64,000 nucleotides of DNA. Origin: Kluyvera sp036759925. GTDB taxonomy: Bacteria > Pseudomonadota > Gammaproteobacteria > Enterobacterales > Enterobacteriaceae. Below the pieces are notes generated by a model. It saw only the letters and a list, made by a program, of their open reading frames with translations. It did not search any database and was not told the DNA's origin. The translations under genes were made by a program, and so were the position numbers. The stretch lies in contig NZ_JAPKIB010000001.1 in NCBI RefSeq assembly GCF_036759925.1, forward strand, positions 186,001 through 250,000, read 5' to 3'. Each line of letters starts with the position of its first letter. The stretch's first letter is position 1. This document shows, in pieces, positions 18,311 to 27,524 of the stretch.

Positions 18311-18703
18311 TTAGCGGTAGTTAACGATAATTTGTACGCTTTGTACCTTCAATGCTGGAATTAATCGCCCACCGCCGGGAACTTCCCAGATGAAACGAAA
18401 AGGTTCTGATGCCGGCACCTGGCTAAACGCCATGGTGGTGCCGCTCTGGGCATCCAGCTCGGTACAGCGGGTCAGCGAACACAACCGAGTGCGCAGCCCG
18501 GCAGGCGTGGGGCCGTTAAGCTCGTAGCGCCAGGCCACCAGCGTGGTGGCCCCCTGAACAGGGGACGTTGCGGCAAGCGGCGCCGACGAGGCGGCAACGC
18601 CGCGATAGTTCAGCGTAATGCCCATATGACTCGCCTGCCAGGCCCCCTCACCCGCCGCCTGCGCCAGCATCGGCAGGCAGAGTAACAGCAGCAGCCTACG
18701 CAT
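18311..18703 (-). CDS. flhE: Flagellar protein FlhE
   Basis: This 130-residue periplasmic protein has a signal peptide (cleavage near AQAAG, residue 17). The mature part has two cysteines close together (RLCSLTRCTEL) and the family's conserved end IIVNYR. FlhE has been linked to control of proton leakage through the flagellar export gate in Salmonella. It is not essential for flagellar assembly. The start overlaps the flhA stop by one base (TAATG), so it is the last gene of flhBAE. Confidence 0.92.
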   Translation of the reverse strand: MRRLLLLLCLPMLAQAAGEGAWQASHMGITLNYRGVAASSAPLAATSPVQGATTLVAWRYELNGPTPAGLRTRLCSLTRCTELDAQSGTTMAFSQVPASEPFRFIWEVPGGGRLIPALKVQSVQIIVNYR

Positions 18704-20784
18704 TACTTACCTCCAATGGTCGCGGTCATGCGGATATTGCGGTTATCTGACAGCTCCATATTCGACAGCACCACCAGTTGTGGCAGGCTGCGGCGCAGGA
18801 AGCGCGACAGCAGCGGACGCAGCGCATGGTTCACCAGCAGCACCGGCGGTGCGCCCAGCATTTCCTGCCGCGCCAGCGCCTCCTGGGTTTGCGCCAGCAG
18901 ACGGTCCGCCAGCCCCGGCTCCAGCCCACCACCGCCCTGCAGCGCCTGCAGCAACAGACGCTCAAGCGGCGTATCCAGACCAATCACCTGCACTTCATCA
19001 TTACCCGGGAACCAGCGCTGGGTAATCGCCCGGCCTAACGCCACGCGCACGACCGAGGTCAGCTCGCCCGGTTCGGTCTGAATCGGCGCGTGTTCCGCCA
19101 GCGTCTCCAGAATGGTGCGCATATCGCGAATCGGCACCTTTTCGTCGAGCAGATTTTGCAGCACTTTGTGCAGCGTAGTCAGCGTCACCACGCCCGGCAC
19201 CAGATCTTCGGTCAGCTTCGGCATATCCTGTGAGACGCGATCCAGCAATTGCTGTGCCTCCTGACGACCGAACAGCTCGGACGAGTGCAGGCTAATCAGA
19301 TGGTTGAGATGGGTCGCCACCACGGTACTGGCTTCCACCACCGTGAAGCCCTGAATTTGCGCCTGCTCTTTCAGTGCGCTTTCGATCCAGATAGCCGCCA
19401 GACCAAAGGCCGGGTCGGTGGTCACTTCGCCCGGCAGCGTCCCCGCCGCCGTGCCTGGGTTAATCGCCAGCCAGCGCCCCGGATAGGCTTCACCGCTGCC
19501 AATTTCAACACCTTTAAGCAGAATACGGTAGCGCGCAGGTGGGAGATCCATATTGTCGCGAATGTGCACTACCGGCGGTAAAAAGCCCATCTCCTGCGCA
19601 AATTTCTTACGGATACTGCGGATACGCCCCAGCAGTTCACCGTCCTGCTGGAAATCCACCATCGGGATCAGCCGGTAGCCCACCTCCATACCAAGGGTAT
19701 CTTCAAGCTGCACGTCGCTCCAGGTAGCCTCAACGGCCTGAGTACTGGCTTCCTGAGGTTTCGCCGCCTGCGGCTGTTCCGGTGCTTTCATTTCACGACC
19801 GCGGATCCACCAGGCCAGCCCTAACAGCGCGGCGGTGAACAGTAAGAACACCAGGTTCGGCATGCCCGGTACCAGGCCCAACAGACCCAGCACCCCGGCG
19901 CTCAACAGCATGACGCGCGGGTTGCTGAACAGCTGGCCGACCATCTGCTCGCCCACGTCTTGCTCGGTACTGACGCGCGTGACGATAACGCCCGCCGCCG
20001 TCGAGATAACCAGCGCGGGGATCTGTGCGACCAGACCGTCACCGATGGTCAGCAGGGTATAAGACTCCGCCGCTTTACCGAGATCCAGCCCGTGCTGCAG
20101 TACCCCCACCAACAAGCCGCCGATAACGTTGATGACCATGATCAGGATACCGGCGATGGCGTCACCGCGAACGAACTTACTCGCACCGTCCATCGAACCG
20201 TAGAAGTCCGCTTCCTGGGTCACCTCAGAGCGGCGTTTTTTCGCTTCATCTTCCCCGATGATCCCGGCGTTGAGGTCGGCATCAATCGCCATCTGTTTGC
20301 CCGGCATCCCGTCCAGTACGAAGCGCGCGCCCACCTCCGCGATACGCCCGGCACCCTTGGTGATAACCATAAAGTTGATGATAACGAGGATGATAAACAC
20401 CACGATACCGATGGCGAAGTTACCGCCCACCAGGAAGTGGCCGAAGGCTTCTACCACCTTCCCCGCCGCCGCCGCACCGGTATGTCCGTCCATCAGAATA
20501 ATACGGGTGGAGGCCACGTTCAGCGCCAGGCGCAGCAGGGTGGTAAACAGCAGGATCGTCGGGAACGCGGCAAACTCCAGGGTACGCTGAGTGAACATCG
20601 CCACCAGCAGCACCATAATCGACAGCGCAATATTAAAGGTAAAAAGCAGATCGAGGACGAAGGCCGGCAACGGCAGCACCATCATCGACAGGATCAGCAG
20701 GATCAGCACCGGCCCGGCAAGCACCTGCCACTGGGTGGATTTCAGGTTGCTGGGGAGGCGCAGCATTGCGACAAGATTAGCCAT
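18703..20784 (-). CDS. flhA: Flagellar type III export gate protein FlhA
   Basis: FlhA is the large export-gate protein of the flagellar secretion system. The 693-residue protein (E. coli 692) has about eight membrane helices in its first half and a large cytoplasmic C-terminal domain that docks chaperone-substrate complexes. The conserved cytoplasmic loop between helices (VEAFG, ITKGAGRIAEVGARFVLD, GKQMAIDADLNAG) is intact, and this region is needed for proton-driven export. It overlaps flhB by eight bases and flhE by one, so the three are tightly coupled. Confidence 0.97.
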   Translation of the reverse strand: MANLVAMLRLPSNLKSTQWQVLAGPVLILLILSMMVLPLPAFVLDLLFTFNIALSIMVLLVAMFTQRTLEFAAFPTILLFTTLLRLALNVASTRIILMDGHTGAAAAGKVVEAFGHFLVGGNFAIGIVVFIILVIINFMVITKGAGRIAEVGARFVLDGMPGKQMAIDADLNAGIIGEDEAKKRRSEVTQEADFYGSMDGASKFVRGDAIAGILIMVINVIGGLLVGVLQHGLDLGKAAESYTLLTIGDGLVAQIPALVISTAAGVIVTRVSTEQDVGEQMVGQLFSNPRVMLLSAGVLGLLGLVPGMPNLVFLLFTAALLGLAWWIRGREMKAPEQPQAAKPQEASTQAVEATWSDVQLEDTLGMEVGYRLIPMVDFQQDGELLGRIRSIRKKFAQEMGFLPPVVHIRDNMDLPPARYRILLKGVEIGSGEAYPGRWLAINPGTAAGTLPGEVTTDPAFGLAAIWIESALKEQAQIQGFTVVEASTVVATHLNHLISLHSSELFGRQEAQQLLDRVSQDMPKLTEDLVPGVVTLTTLHKVLQNLLDEKVPIRDMRTILETLAEHAPIQTEPGELTSVVRVALGRAITQRWFPGNDEVQVIGLDTPLERLLLQALQGGGGLEPGLADRLLAQTQEALARQEMLGAPPVLLVNHALRPLLSRFLRRSLPQLVVLSNMELSDNRNIRMTATIGGK

Positions 20785-21928
20785 CAGAGTCCTTCTCGTT
20801 CAAAAAATCCAGTGCCTCTGGCACCGGTAAGTTATCCGGTTTTTTCGGCGGTTGACCGCCCGCGAGCCGCCAGCGTTTAAGCTGCCAGACCCAGGCCAGC
20901 ACCTCTGCCACCGCCGCGTAGAGCTGGCCGGGGATCTGCTGACCGATATCCGCATGGCGGTAGAGCGCACGCGCCAGCGGCGGGGCCTCCAGCATCGGGA
21001 TACGATTCTCTTCGCCGATTTCGCGAATGCGCAGCGCCACCAGCCCCGCGCCTTTCGCCACCACTTTTGGCGCGCTCATTTTGTTTTCGTCGTACTGCAG
21101 CGCCACCGAGTAGTGGGTCGGGTTATTGACGATAACGTCCGCTTTTGGCACGTCCGCCATCATGCGTCGTCTCGCCGCCGCGCGCTGCATCTGGCGAATA
21201 CGCCCCTTCACGTGCGGGTCGCCTTCGCTTTGTTTAAATTCGTCACGAATATCCTGACGCGACATGCGCAGCTTTTTCAGATGGCTGTGGATCTGCCAGA
21301 AGACGTCGAACCCCACCATCGGGATAATTCCCAGCGCCACCAGCAGCGCGCAGAGCCCGACCATATTGAGGGCGTTGCCTATCGCCGACAGCGGTGATTC
21401 GCTCACCAGTCGCATCATCTGCGGCCAATGCATCCACATAAAGAAACCCGCCACGGTGCCCATCAGCACCGCTTTCATAATCGCTTTCGCCAGCTCTGCC
21501 GCCGTCTGGGCGGAGAACATGCGTTTAATCCCCGGCAGCGGGTTGAGCTTGTCGAGTTTGAGGGCGAGGGATTTGGTGCTAAAAACCAGGCCGCCGAGCA
21601 TCATCGGGGCCACTAACGCCACCGTCACCACGCCGACAATCAGCGGCAGCAGCGCCAGCATGGCCTCTTTGAGCAGCATGATTATCTGCCCGAGAATCAA
21701 ATTGGGATCGTTAACGATACTGTGGTCAAAGCGCAGCCCGCCGGAGAGCAGGTTCGCCAGCCGCCGCGCAAGGGACTCCCCGCCCAGCCAGAGCACACAA
21801 ACGCCCACCAGCAGCATCAGCACCGATGTCAGCTCGCGGGATCGTGGTATTTGCCCCTCTTCACGCGCTTTTTCAAGTCGTTGGGGTGTGGGGTCTTCTG
21901 TTTTGTCGTCGTCGCTTTCTTCTGCCAC
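20777..21928 (-). CDS. flhB: Flagellar type III export switch protein FlhB
   Basis: FlhB controls the switch from hook to filament export through self-cleavage. The 383-residue protein has four membrane helices and a cytoplasmic domain carrying the cleavage motif N269-P-T-H272, at the same position as in Salmonella. The start is GTG, as in E. coli. In E. coli this gene lies immediately after cheZ. Here more than 10 kb of fimbrial and rhamnoside-utilisation genes separate the two, so flhBAE relies fully on its own promoter in the 495-base upstream gap. Confidence 0.97.
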   Translation of the reverse strand: MAEESDDDKTEDPTPQRLEKAREEGQIPRSRELTSVLMLLVGVCVLWLGGESLARRLANLLSGGLRFDHSIVNDPNLILGQIIMLLKEAMLALLPLIVGVVTVALVAPMMLGGLVFSTKSLALKLDKLNPLPGIKRMFSAQTAAELAKAIMKAVLMGTVAGFFMWMHWPQMMRLVSESPLSAIGNALNMVGLCALLVALGIIPMVGFDVFWQIHSHLKKLRMSRQDIRDEFKQSEGDPHVKGRIRQMQRAAARRRMMADVPKADVIVNNPTHYSVALQYDENKMSAPKVVAKGAGLVALRIREIGEENRIPMLEAPPLARALYRHADIGQQIPGQLYAAVAEVLAWVWQLKRWRLAGGQPPKKPDNLPVPEALDFLNEKDSDG

Positions 21929-22423
21929 GGTGCCTACTCGCTGCCCATTTCCTCACGCTTATCATGCCAGCGCTGGCCAAAACCAATAGCGCGAAAAGCC
22001 CGTGGAATCGGGCTCTTTTCAGGGTTTACGTCGCCAGGTACGCATAGTTTTCAGGATCATTTCACGATATGGGAAGCCAAAATATCAACATGATAATTAT
22101 TTAAATAACATTTAAGTGAAATTTAATATTGATGGAATAAGATATAAAAACAGTGAAAAAGCCCATAAAAATATCGTTCAACTGAAAACAAATGACCATT
22201 ACCATCATATAAGAACGCATTGATACAATCACAATAATTATAATAACCAGCAACCATGAATACATTAATATCAATCATCATAAAAACAGTATAAATATCA
22301 ACGCCACGGATAATTAGTCACACGCAAAATCATCTGTATACTCAGCATTGTTTTGTTTTTAGTATCATTTAAAGATAATTTTTATCTAAGATAGAGCATC
22401 AACAGATAAGGGACTATTCAATC
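21929..22423. other. Intergenic region between flhB and the fimbrial operon
   Basis: This 495-base divergent spacer changes abruptly in composition: GC-balanced next to flhB, then very AT-rich from about 22070 up to the pilin gene. It must contain the flhB class-2 promoter and the fimbrial promoter. No invertible-switch inverted repeats like those of fimS were found. The only clear structure is a terminator-like hairpin (21997-22014) and a small AGATAA/TTATCT repeat close to the pilin start. Confidence 0.6.
21994..22018 (-). terminator. Terminator-like hairpin upstream of flhB
   Basis: AGCCCG/CGGGCT with a six-base loop has A/T runs on both sides (AAAAGAG and CTTTTC in the minus direction). 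It stands where the cheZ terminator would be if cheZ were still adjacent to flhB. Confidence 0.55.
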
Positions 22424-22999
22424 ATGAAGATGAAACAAGGTATTGTTTTACTGGCTCTACTATCCGGCTATTCATTCCCAGGCTTTAGCGCAGAGGAAGG
22501 TGCTGGCAAAATACACTTCACCGGTGAGATTATTTCACCAAGCTGCACAATCTCTGGTACCAGCGGCACCGAAAGCACCGTAGAACTGGGTACTTTTCCC
22601 ACCTCACTGTTTACCAGCACAGGCGTTGAGTCAACCAAAACCCTGTTTACCATTGTATTAGCTAACTGCCCTCTCACCACCGACAGCCTGCCAGCCGTGC
22701 AGTTGACCTTTAACGGCACAACAACGTTGACGGGGTCAACATCACTGCTGGATGTCAGTAAAATCACGACTACCGGTAGCACCGCCGCTACGGGCGTGGG
22801 TGTTGCCGTCAGCCCTAAAGACGCGGATACCACGCTGCTGAAATTCGATGGCACCGAGGAACAGGTCTACATCGAACTGCCAACCAGCACCGAAGATACC
22901 ATCAGGGCGTCGTTTAACGCCCGCTATAAATCCTTTAGCAGTACGGTGACCGCAGGCCCAGCGGATGCTGACCTTACCGTTAACATTCTCTATCGATAA
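22424..22999 (+). CDS. Major fimbrial subunit (type 1-like pilin)
   Basis: This 191-residue secreted pilin has a signal peptide ending near residue 22 (FSAEEG). The mature domain has the pilin disulphide pair (SCTISG and ANCPLTT), a G-rich N-terminal donor strand (GKIHFTGEIISPSC), and the penultimate tyrosine pattern LTVNILYR at the C-terminus. The sequence is rich in serine and threonine. It is the first gene of a four-gene chaperone-usher operon, and its leading position and size make it the probable shaft subunit. AAGGGA lies ten bases before the ATG. Confidence 0.9.
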   Translation: MKMKQGIVLLALLSGYSFPGFSAEEGAGKIHFTGEIISPSCTISGTSGTESTVELGTFPTSLFTSTGVESTKTLFTIVLANCPLTTDSLPAVQLTFNGTTTLTGSTSLLDVSKITTTGSTAATGVGVAVSPKDADTTLLKFDGTEEQVYIELPTSTEDTIRASFNARYKSFSSTVTAGPADADLTVNILYR

Positions 23000-23083
23000 C
23001 GTCACTTAATATGGCCTGACACTAAAATCAGGCCATATTGCCCACTGAAATAATAACCACAAATTCAATTACGGGTTTTATTT

Positions 23084-23776
23084 ATGCGTTCCGTTATTAT
23101 GCTGACATTATTAGTGCCTGTATTTTATTCGCATATCTGCCCTGCCAGCGGTATCCAGGTTGGCCGTACGCGAATTATCTATGAAGCAGGAAAAAAAGAG
23201 GTCTCGCTTCCGTTAACCAATACCGATAGCGAACTCCCCTGGCTTATTCAGTCATGGACAGATATCGGCGATGAAAAAACACGCGGCCCCTTTATTGTCA
23301 CGCCACCGCTCTTTCGCCTTGATCCGCAAAAAGAACAAAATCTACGCATTGCCTGGAACGGCACCGCCCTCCCAGAAAATAAAGAGACGCTGTTCTATAT
23401 GAACGTGCGCACCATTCCCGCTTCTGCCAAAGAGGACGAAGGAAAAAATGTTCTGCGCCTGATTTATAAGACCCGTCTAAAGCTATTCTGGCGACCGAAA
23501 CAGTTGAAAGGTTCGCAGGCAGAAAGCTGCGAAAAGCTTCGCTTCACGCGCCAGGGCAATACGCTGCAGGTTACGAATCCGCATGCGTATTATACCGTTT
23601 TCGATAGCATGCACCTGGGAGCAACCTCCCTTCGTACCGTCGATATGGTGCCGCCATTCAGTACCCGTTCGTTCACGCTGCCAGCCAACGCTACCGGCAG
23701 TCAAGTCACCTGGCGCTGCCTCACGGATTACGGAAACGCGTCACAGTCTTATTCTTCGACGCTGGGCAAGGAGTGA
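23084..23776 (+). CDS. Periplasmic fimbrial chaperone (PapD/FimC family)
   Basis: This 230-residue protein has a signal peptide and two immunoglobulin-like domains. The first domain has the family hallmarks: GRTRIIYEAGKKEVSLPLTN with the subunit-capping arginine, the alternating strand around FIVTPPLFRLDPQKEQNLRI, and LFYMNVRTIP. The conserved lysine in LIYKTRLKLFWRP is also present. It holds pilins in an assembly-competent state in the periplasm and delivers them to the usher encoded directly downstream. Confidence 0.94.
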   Translation: MRSVIMLTLLVPVFYSHICPASGIQVGRTRIIYEAGKKEVSLPLTNTDSELPWLIQSWTDIGDEKTRGPFIVTPPLFRLDPQKEQNLRIAWNGTALPENKETLFYMNVRTIPASAKEDEGKNVLRLIYKTRLKLFWRPKQLKGSQAESCEKLRFTRQGNTLQVTNPHAYYTVFDSMHLGATSLRTVDMVPPFSTRSFTLPANATGSQVTWRCLTDYGNASQSYSSTLGKE

Positions 23777-23785
23777 TCTTTCGAG

Positions 23786-26335
23786 ATGCTCAAAAAACGG
23801 TCTCCCAACCCCCCTGGCTCAGCGCAAACGTCGTCGTTTAAACTCACCCCGCATCTAGGGTTGCTGAGTATTTTGCTTGTTGCATCGGGGCTGGCCTCTG
23901 CACGGGAATTTTACTTCTCGGCCTCATCACTTGAGGGGGATGCCACCATGCAGCAAAATACCGATCTGACCATTTTTTCCCGTGAGAATGGTCAGATGCC
24001 GGGCACCTGGTCCTCACGTATACGGTTGAATGACACACAAATTGCTGATGAAACCATCACCTATAAGAGCGGGGAAGATGGCGCATTGCAGGCGCAGATA
24101 ACGCCGAAAATGCTGAGGCTATGGGGCATTAAGGTCGACAATTACCCCAAACTGGCCGCCGCTGAGGCGGATAAACCGCTGCCCGCACCGATTGGGCACT
24201 ACATCCCTCTGGCGGCCGTCACGTTTGATTTTTCCGCTATGACGCTGCGCATCAGCATGCCTCAGGCCGCGATTATTAATCTCGCACGCGACGGTATTGC
24301 GCCTTCACTTTGGGATGATGGCGTACCGGTCCTGTTTACCGATTATAGTTTTTCGGGTGCCAAAGTCAGCGATGAGGACCATAACACCACCGACAGTCAG
24401 TATCTGAATCTGCACAGCGGCATCAACCTGGGCGGTTGGCGATTACGTAATTACACCACTGCCAGCCGGTCCGATGGTGAAAACGAATGGAATGTCATCA
24501 GTTCCTACCTTCAGCATGATATCGATTTCTTGCGAAGCCAACTGACATTAGGTGAAAGCAACACCCGTGGCGATGTGTTCGATAGCATCCTGTATACCGG
24601 CGTAAACCTGGCTTCTGATGATGAAATGCTGCCCTATAGCCAGCGCGGGTACGCCCCCGTTATTCGTGGTACCGCAAACTCCAATGCCGTGGTGTCCGTT
24701 CGGCAAAACGGTTATTTGATTTACCAACAAAACGTCGCACCGGGCGCATTTGAAATCAGCGATCTCTACTCGACTACCAACAGCGGCGATCTTGAGGTCA
24801 CCGTCAAAGAGTCAGACGGCAGCGAGCATCGCTTCACGCTGCCCTTTTCAAGCGTCGCCGTGATGCTTCGCCCAGGGCAAATGACTTATGAAGCGACTGC
24901 GGCGCGCTACCGGGCTGACAGCGGCGGCGAACAAAAAGAACCCCTGTTTACCCAGGGAAGCCTGGTGTATGGCCTGAACAATAGCGCCACGCTGTTTGGC
25001 GGCGCTACCCTGTCGCAAGATTATCAGTCAGCAAACGCGGGGATCGGCATCGCACTAGGGGATTTCGGCGCGGTTTCAGCGGATGTGACCTACGCAAAAA
25101 CCACCCTGGATAACGACAAGCAGAGTACCGGGCAATCCTGGCGTCTGCTCTATTCCGGCAAAATAGACACCACCGACACCAACTTTACCCTCGCCAGCTA
25201 TCGCTACTCCACCCAGGGGTACTACAGCTTTAGCGACGCTAACCAAAAATATGATGGGAATGAAGACGACTACCTCTTCCACTACAACAAGCGTAACCGT
25301 CTGCAGGCCAGTATCAGCCAAACGCTGCTCGGCAGCAGTATCTATCTCAATGGCTACCAGCAAGACTTCTGGGGGACATCGCGAACAGAACGCAGCCTCT
25401 CATCCGGGATAAACACCACTATCAACGGTGTAAGCTACCATCTGGCCTACACCTACAGCAAAACCAGCGACCAGCCGGATAATCAAATGGTCTCCTTTGG
25501 GTTAAGCGTGCCGCTTAGCCGCTGGTTACCCAATGCGTGGTCAAGCTACAACATCAGTAACAGCAAACATGGCTATACGCGGCAAAATATTGGGGTAAGC
25601 GGTATGCTGCTGGACGATAAGCGTCTGAGCTATTCCCTGCAGCAAAGTCACAGCAACCATGATGCCGCCGATTCCAGCAGCATCTATGGCAGCTACCGTT
25701 CGCAGTACGCCAATCTCAATGCGGGTTACTCCATGTCCTCTGGCAGCGCCCAGCAGGTTAGCCTTGGCGCCAGCGGCGGTATCGTCGTTCACCCACGCGG
25801 GGTGACGTTGTCGCAACCGCTGGGAGAGCAGTTCGCGATTGTTTCTGCCGAAGGGGCTAAAGGGATCCGTTTTCAGAATCAGCACGGCATTCGCACCGAC
25901 TGGCAGGGTAACGCGGTCATCCCGTCACTGACGCCATACCAAAAAAATGACATCCGCATAGACACCAGCAATCTGCCAGAAAACGTCGATACCAACGAAA
26001 CGGCGACCACCGTGATACCCAGCCGCAATGCGGCGGTGGCGGCAGCATTTGTCGCTCATGTCGGTTATCGGGTCATGCTGACGCTCAAAGATACGCAGGG
26101 CCAATTGATTCCTTTTGGCGCCGTCGTTACCGCCAATGATGGCGCCATTACCGGCATCGTTGACGACACCGGCGCGGTCTATCTCGCGGGCGTCCCTGAC
26201 ACCTTCCAGGTCACCGTGAAATGGGGGAGCCAGGACGCCCAGCAGTGCCGCGCCACCGCAGCCATCTCTCCCGCTGAGCGGGCCCCTAACCCTGCCGGTA
26301 TCCATTTCGCCAGTGCTCACTGCCAACAGGAATAA
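23786..26335 (+). CDS. Outer membrane fimbrial usher
   Basis: This 849-residue usher (FimD/PapC family) has a long signal sequence ending near ASAREFYFS, an N-terminal chaperone-binding domain, a 24-strand barrel with the plug region (VRQNGYLIYQQNVAPGAFEISDLYSTTNSGDLEVTV is the diagnostic block, positions about 310-345), and two C-terminal domains. It secretes and polymerises the pilins. It starts nine bases after the chaperone stop and ends four bases before the adhesin start. Confidence 0.95.
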   Translation: MLKKRSPNPPGSAQTSSFKLTPHLGLLSILLVASGLASAREFYFSASSLEGDATMQQNTDLTIFSRENGQMPGTWSSRIRLNDTQIADETITYKSGEDGALQAQITPKMLRLWGIKVDNYPKLAAAEADKPLPAPIGHYIPLAAVTFDFSAMTLRISMPQAAIINLARDGIAPSLWDDGVPVLFTDYSFSGAKVSDEDHNTTDSQYLNLHSGINLGGWRLRNYTTASRSDGENEWNVISSYLQHDIDFLRSQLTLGESNTRGDVFDSILYTGVNLASDDEMLPYSQRGYAPVIRGTANSNAVVSVRQNGYLIYQQNVAPGAFEISDLYSTTNSGDLEVTVKESDGSEHRFTLPFSSVAVMLRPGQMTYEATAARYRADSGGEQKEPLFTQGSLVYGLNNSATLFGGATLSQDYQSANAGIGIALGDFGAVSADVTYAKTTLDNDKQSTGQSWRLLYSGKIDTTDTNFTLASYRYSTQGYYSFSDANQKYDGNEDDYLFHYNKRNRLQASISQTLLGSSIYLNGYQQDFWGTSRTERSLSSGINTTINGVSYHLAYTYSKTSDQPDNQMVSFGLSVPLSRWLPNAWSSYNISNSKHGYTRQNIGVSGMLLDDKRLSYSLQQSHSNHDAADSSSIYGSYRSQYANLNAGYSMSSGSAQQVSLGASGGIVVHPRGVTLSQPLGEQFAIVSAEGAKGIRFQNQHGIRTDWQGNAVIPSLTPYQKNDIRIDTSNLPENVDTNETATTVIPSRNAAVAAAFVAHVGYRVMLTLKDTQGQLIPFGAVVTANDGAITGIVDDTGAVYLAGVPDTFQVTVKWGSQDAQQCRATAAISPAERAPNPAGIHFASAHCQQE

Positions 26336-26339
26336 CACT

Positions 26340-27479
26340 ATGCGTCACGCTGTAAACGCCGCTATCGCTTTTTCCCTGTCCCTGCTCCCATTAGGCACTT
26401 CTCAGGCCACGGTGCTACAGGGCTGCTTCGACTCACCGCAAGAGTACGCCATTACCTACGAGCATGAATTAAGCAGCAGCGAAAACACGGTAAGTAAGTC
26501 CTTTGATGCCGGAGGCTACCTGGTTGGGAGCGGCGGTGAAATGACCGCAAACTGCGCCTGCCCGAATAACCTATTCTCGTCAACCAAAGTGTTTGAGGCC
26601 ACCTACTCCGGCAGCCCGTTAACGGCGGGCGTAAGCGGCTACGCTTATCTGACTGATAACGTCGATATTGCCCTGTCCGGCTATAGCGATGCTATCAATA
26701 ATCCGAGTGGAAGCGGCCTGACGGAGATGAAAATCACCGCTTATCCCACCAACCACGGCAATATGCCGAGCGTTCAGGAGACCTATTCGTATACGGAAAA
26801 GACGGCGGATATCTGCAGCGACAGCACGCGCCCCTCCGGAGGAGCCAGCGTGAAGCGCACATTCAAATGGAACGTCATTCGCGCTAATCTCTATATCAAG
26901 AAACCCATTCTCGGCGAAGAGATCATTCCCTCAACCCTGGTGCTGCAGTACTTTACCTGCCTCTTTTTTGGCTCTGACACCTGTTCAAGCGCTGAGGCAG
27001 AACAGGTCTCCAATATTTGGTTTAGCGGACGGCTCACGGCGCCGCTCTCCTGCACCATCAACGCCGGAAGCACGATCGAGGTCGATTTTGGCGCCATCGT
27101 CAACAGTCAGTTCGTCAGCCCGGGTCAGCCACCTCAGAGTTTTACCCTGAAGAACGTCGATATCGCCTACCACTGCGACGGGCCCGCCGTGGGCAATGAC
27201 GATAAAATTAAGATCACCTTTTCTGCCGATCAGGGCGTGGTGGACGGAAGCCAATCTTATATCGCGAAGCTAGTAGGAAGGAGCGACCTCGGTATCAGAA
27301 TGTACGATGACGCGTCGCAAAACGTAGTACTCGACGGTACCGCCACCTTTCCGGTCACGCTGGATGAACAGGGTAATGGCAGCATAAAAATGAAAGCCGC
27401 ACCGGTCAGCACCACCTCAAGCCGACCGGAACCGGGGAGCTTTGAAGGCAATATCACCGTGCAGATGGACCTACGGTAA
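26340..27479 (+). CDS. Fimbrial tip adhesin
   Basis: This 379-residue two-domain subunit has a signal peptide (cleavage near SQATV), an N-terminal receptor-binding domain of about 210 residues with several cysteines, and a C-terminal pilin domain beginning near GRLTAPLSCTINAG. The C-terminus (EGNITVQMDLR) has the alternating pattern that is capped by the chaperone. No known lectin type was recognised. The start is the ATG four bases after the usher stop, not an upstream in-frame GTG, because only this gives a normal signal peptide. Confidence 0.85.
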   Translation: MRHAVNAAIAFSLSLLPLGTSQATVLQGCFDSPQEYAITYEHELSSSENTVSKSFDAGGYLVGSGGEMTANCACPNNLFSSTKVFEATYSGSPLTAGVSGYAYLTDNVDIALSGYSDAINNPSGSGLTEMKITAYPTNHGNMPSVQETYSYTEKTADICSDSTRPSGGASVKRTFKWNVIRANLYIKKPILGEEIIPSTLVLQYFTCLFFGSDTCSSAEAEQVSNIWFSGRLTAPLSCTINAGSTIEVDFGAIVNSQFVSPGQPPQSFTLKNVDIAYHCDGPAVGNDDKIKITFSADQGVVDGSQSYIAKLVGRSDLGIRMYDDASQNVVLDGTATFPVTLDEQGNGSIKMKAAPVSTTSSRPEPGSFEGNITVQMDLR

Positions 27480-27485
27480 TGCGAA

Positions 27486-27518
27486 CAGCAGCGACGGCTC
27501 AACGCACCGTCGCTGCCC
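27486..27518. terminator. Hairpin between convergent adhesin and rhamnosidase genes
   Basis: A perfect ten-base stem (GCAGCGACGG/CCGTCGCTGC) with a nine-base loop fills the 45-base gap between two convergent genes. There is no strong T-tract on either side, so it may act as a bidirectional block or an mRNA 3-prime end. Confidence 0.6.
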
Positions 27519-27524
27519 TTATCC

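Noticed and set aside
22070..22423. An invertible fim-type switch before the pilin gene
   Set aside because: No matching terminal inverted repeats and no recombinase gene nearby.
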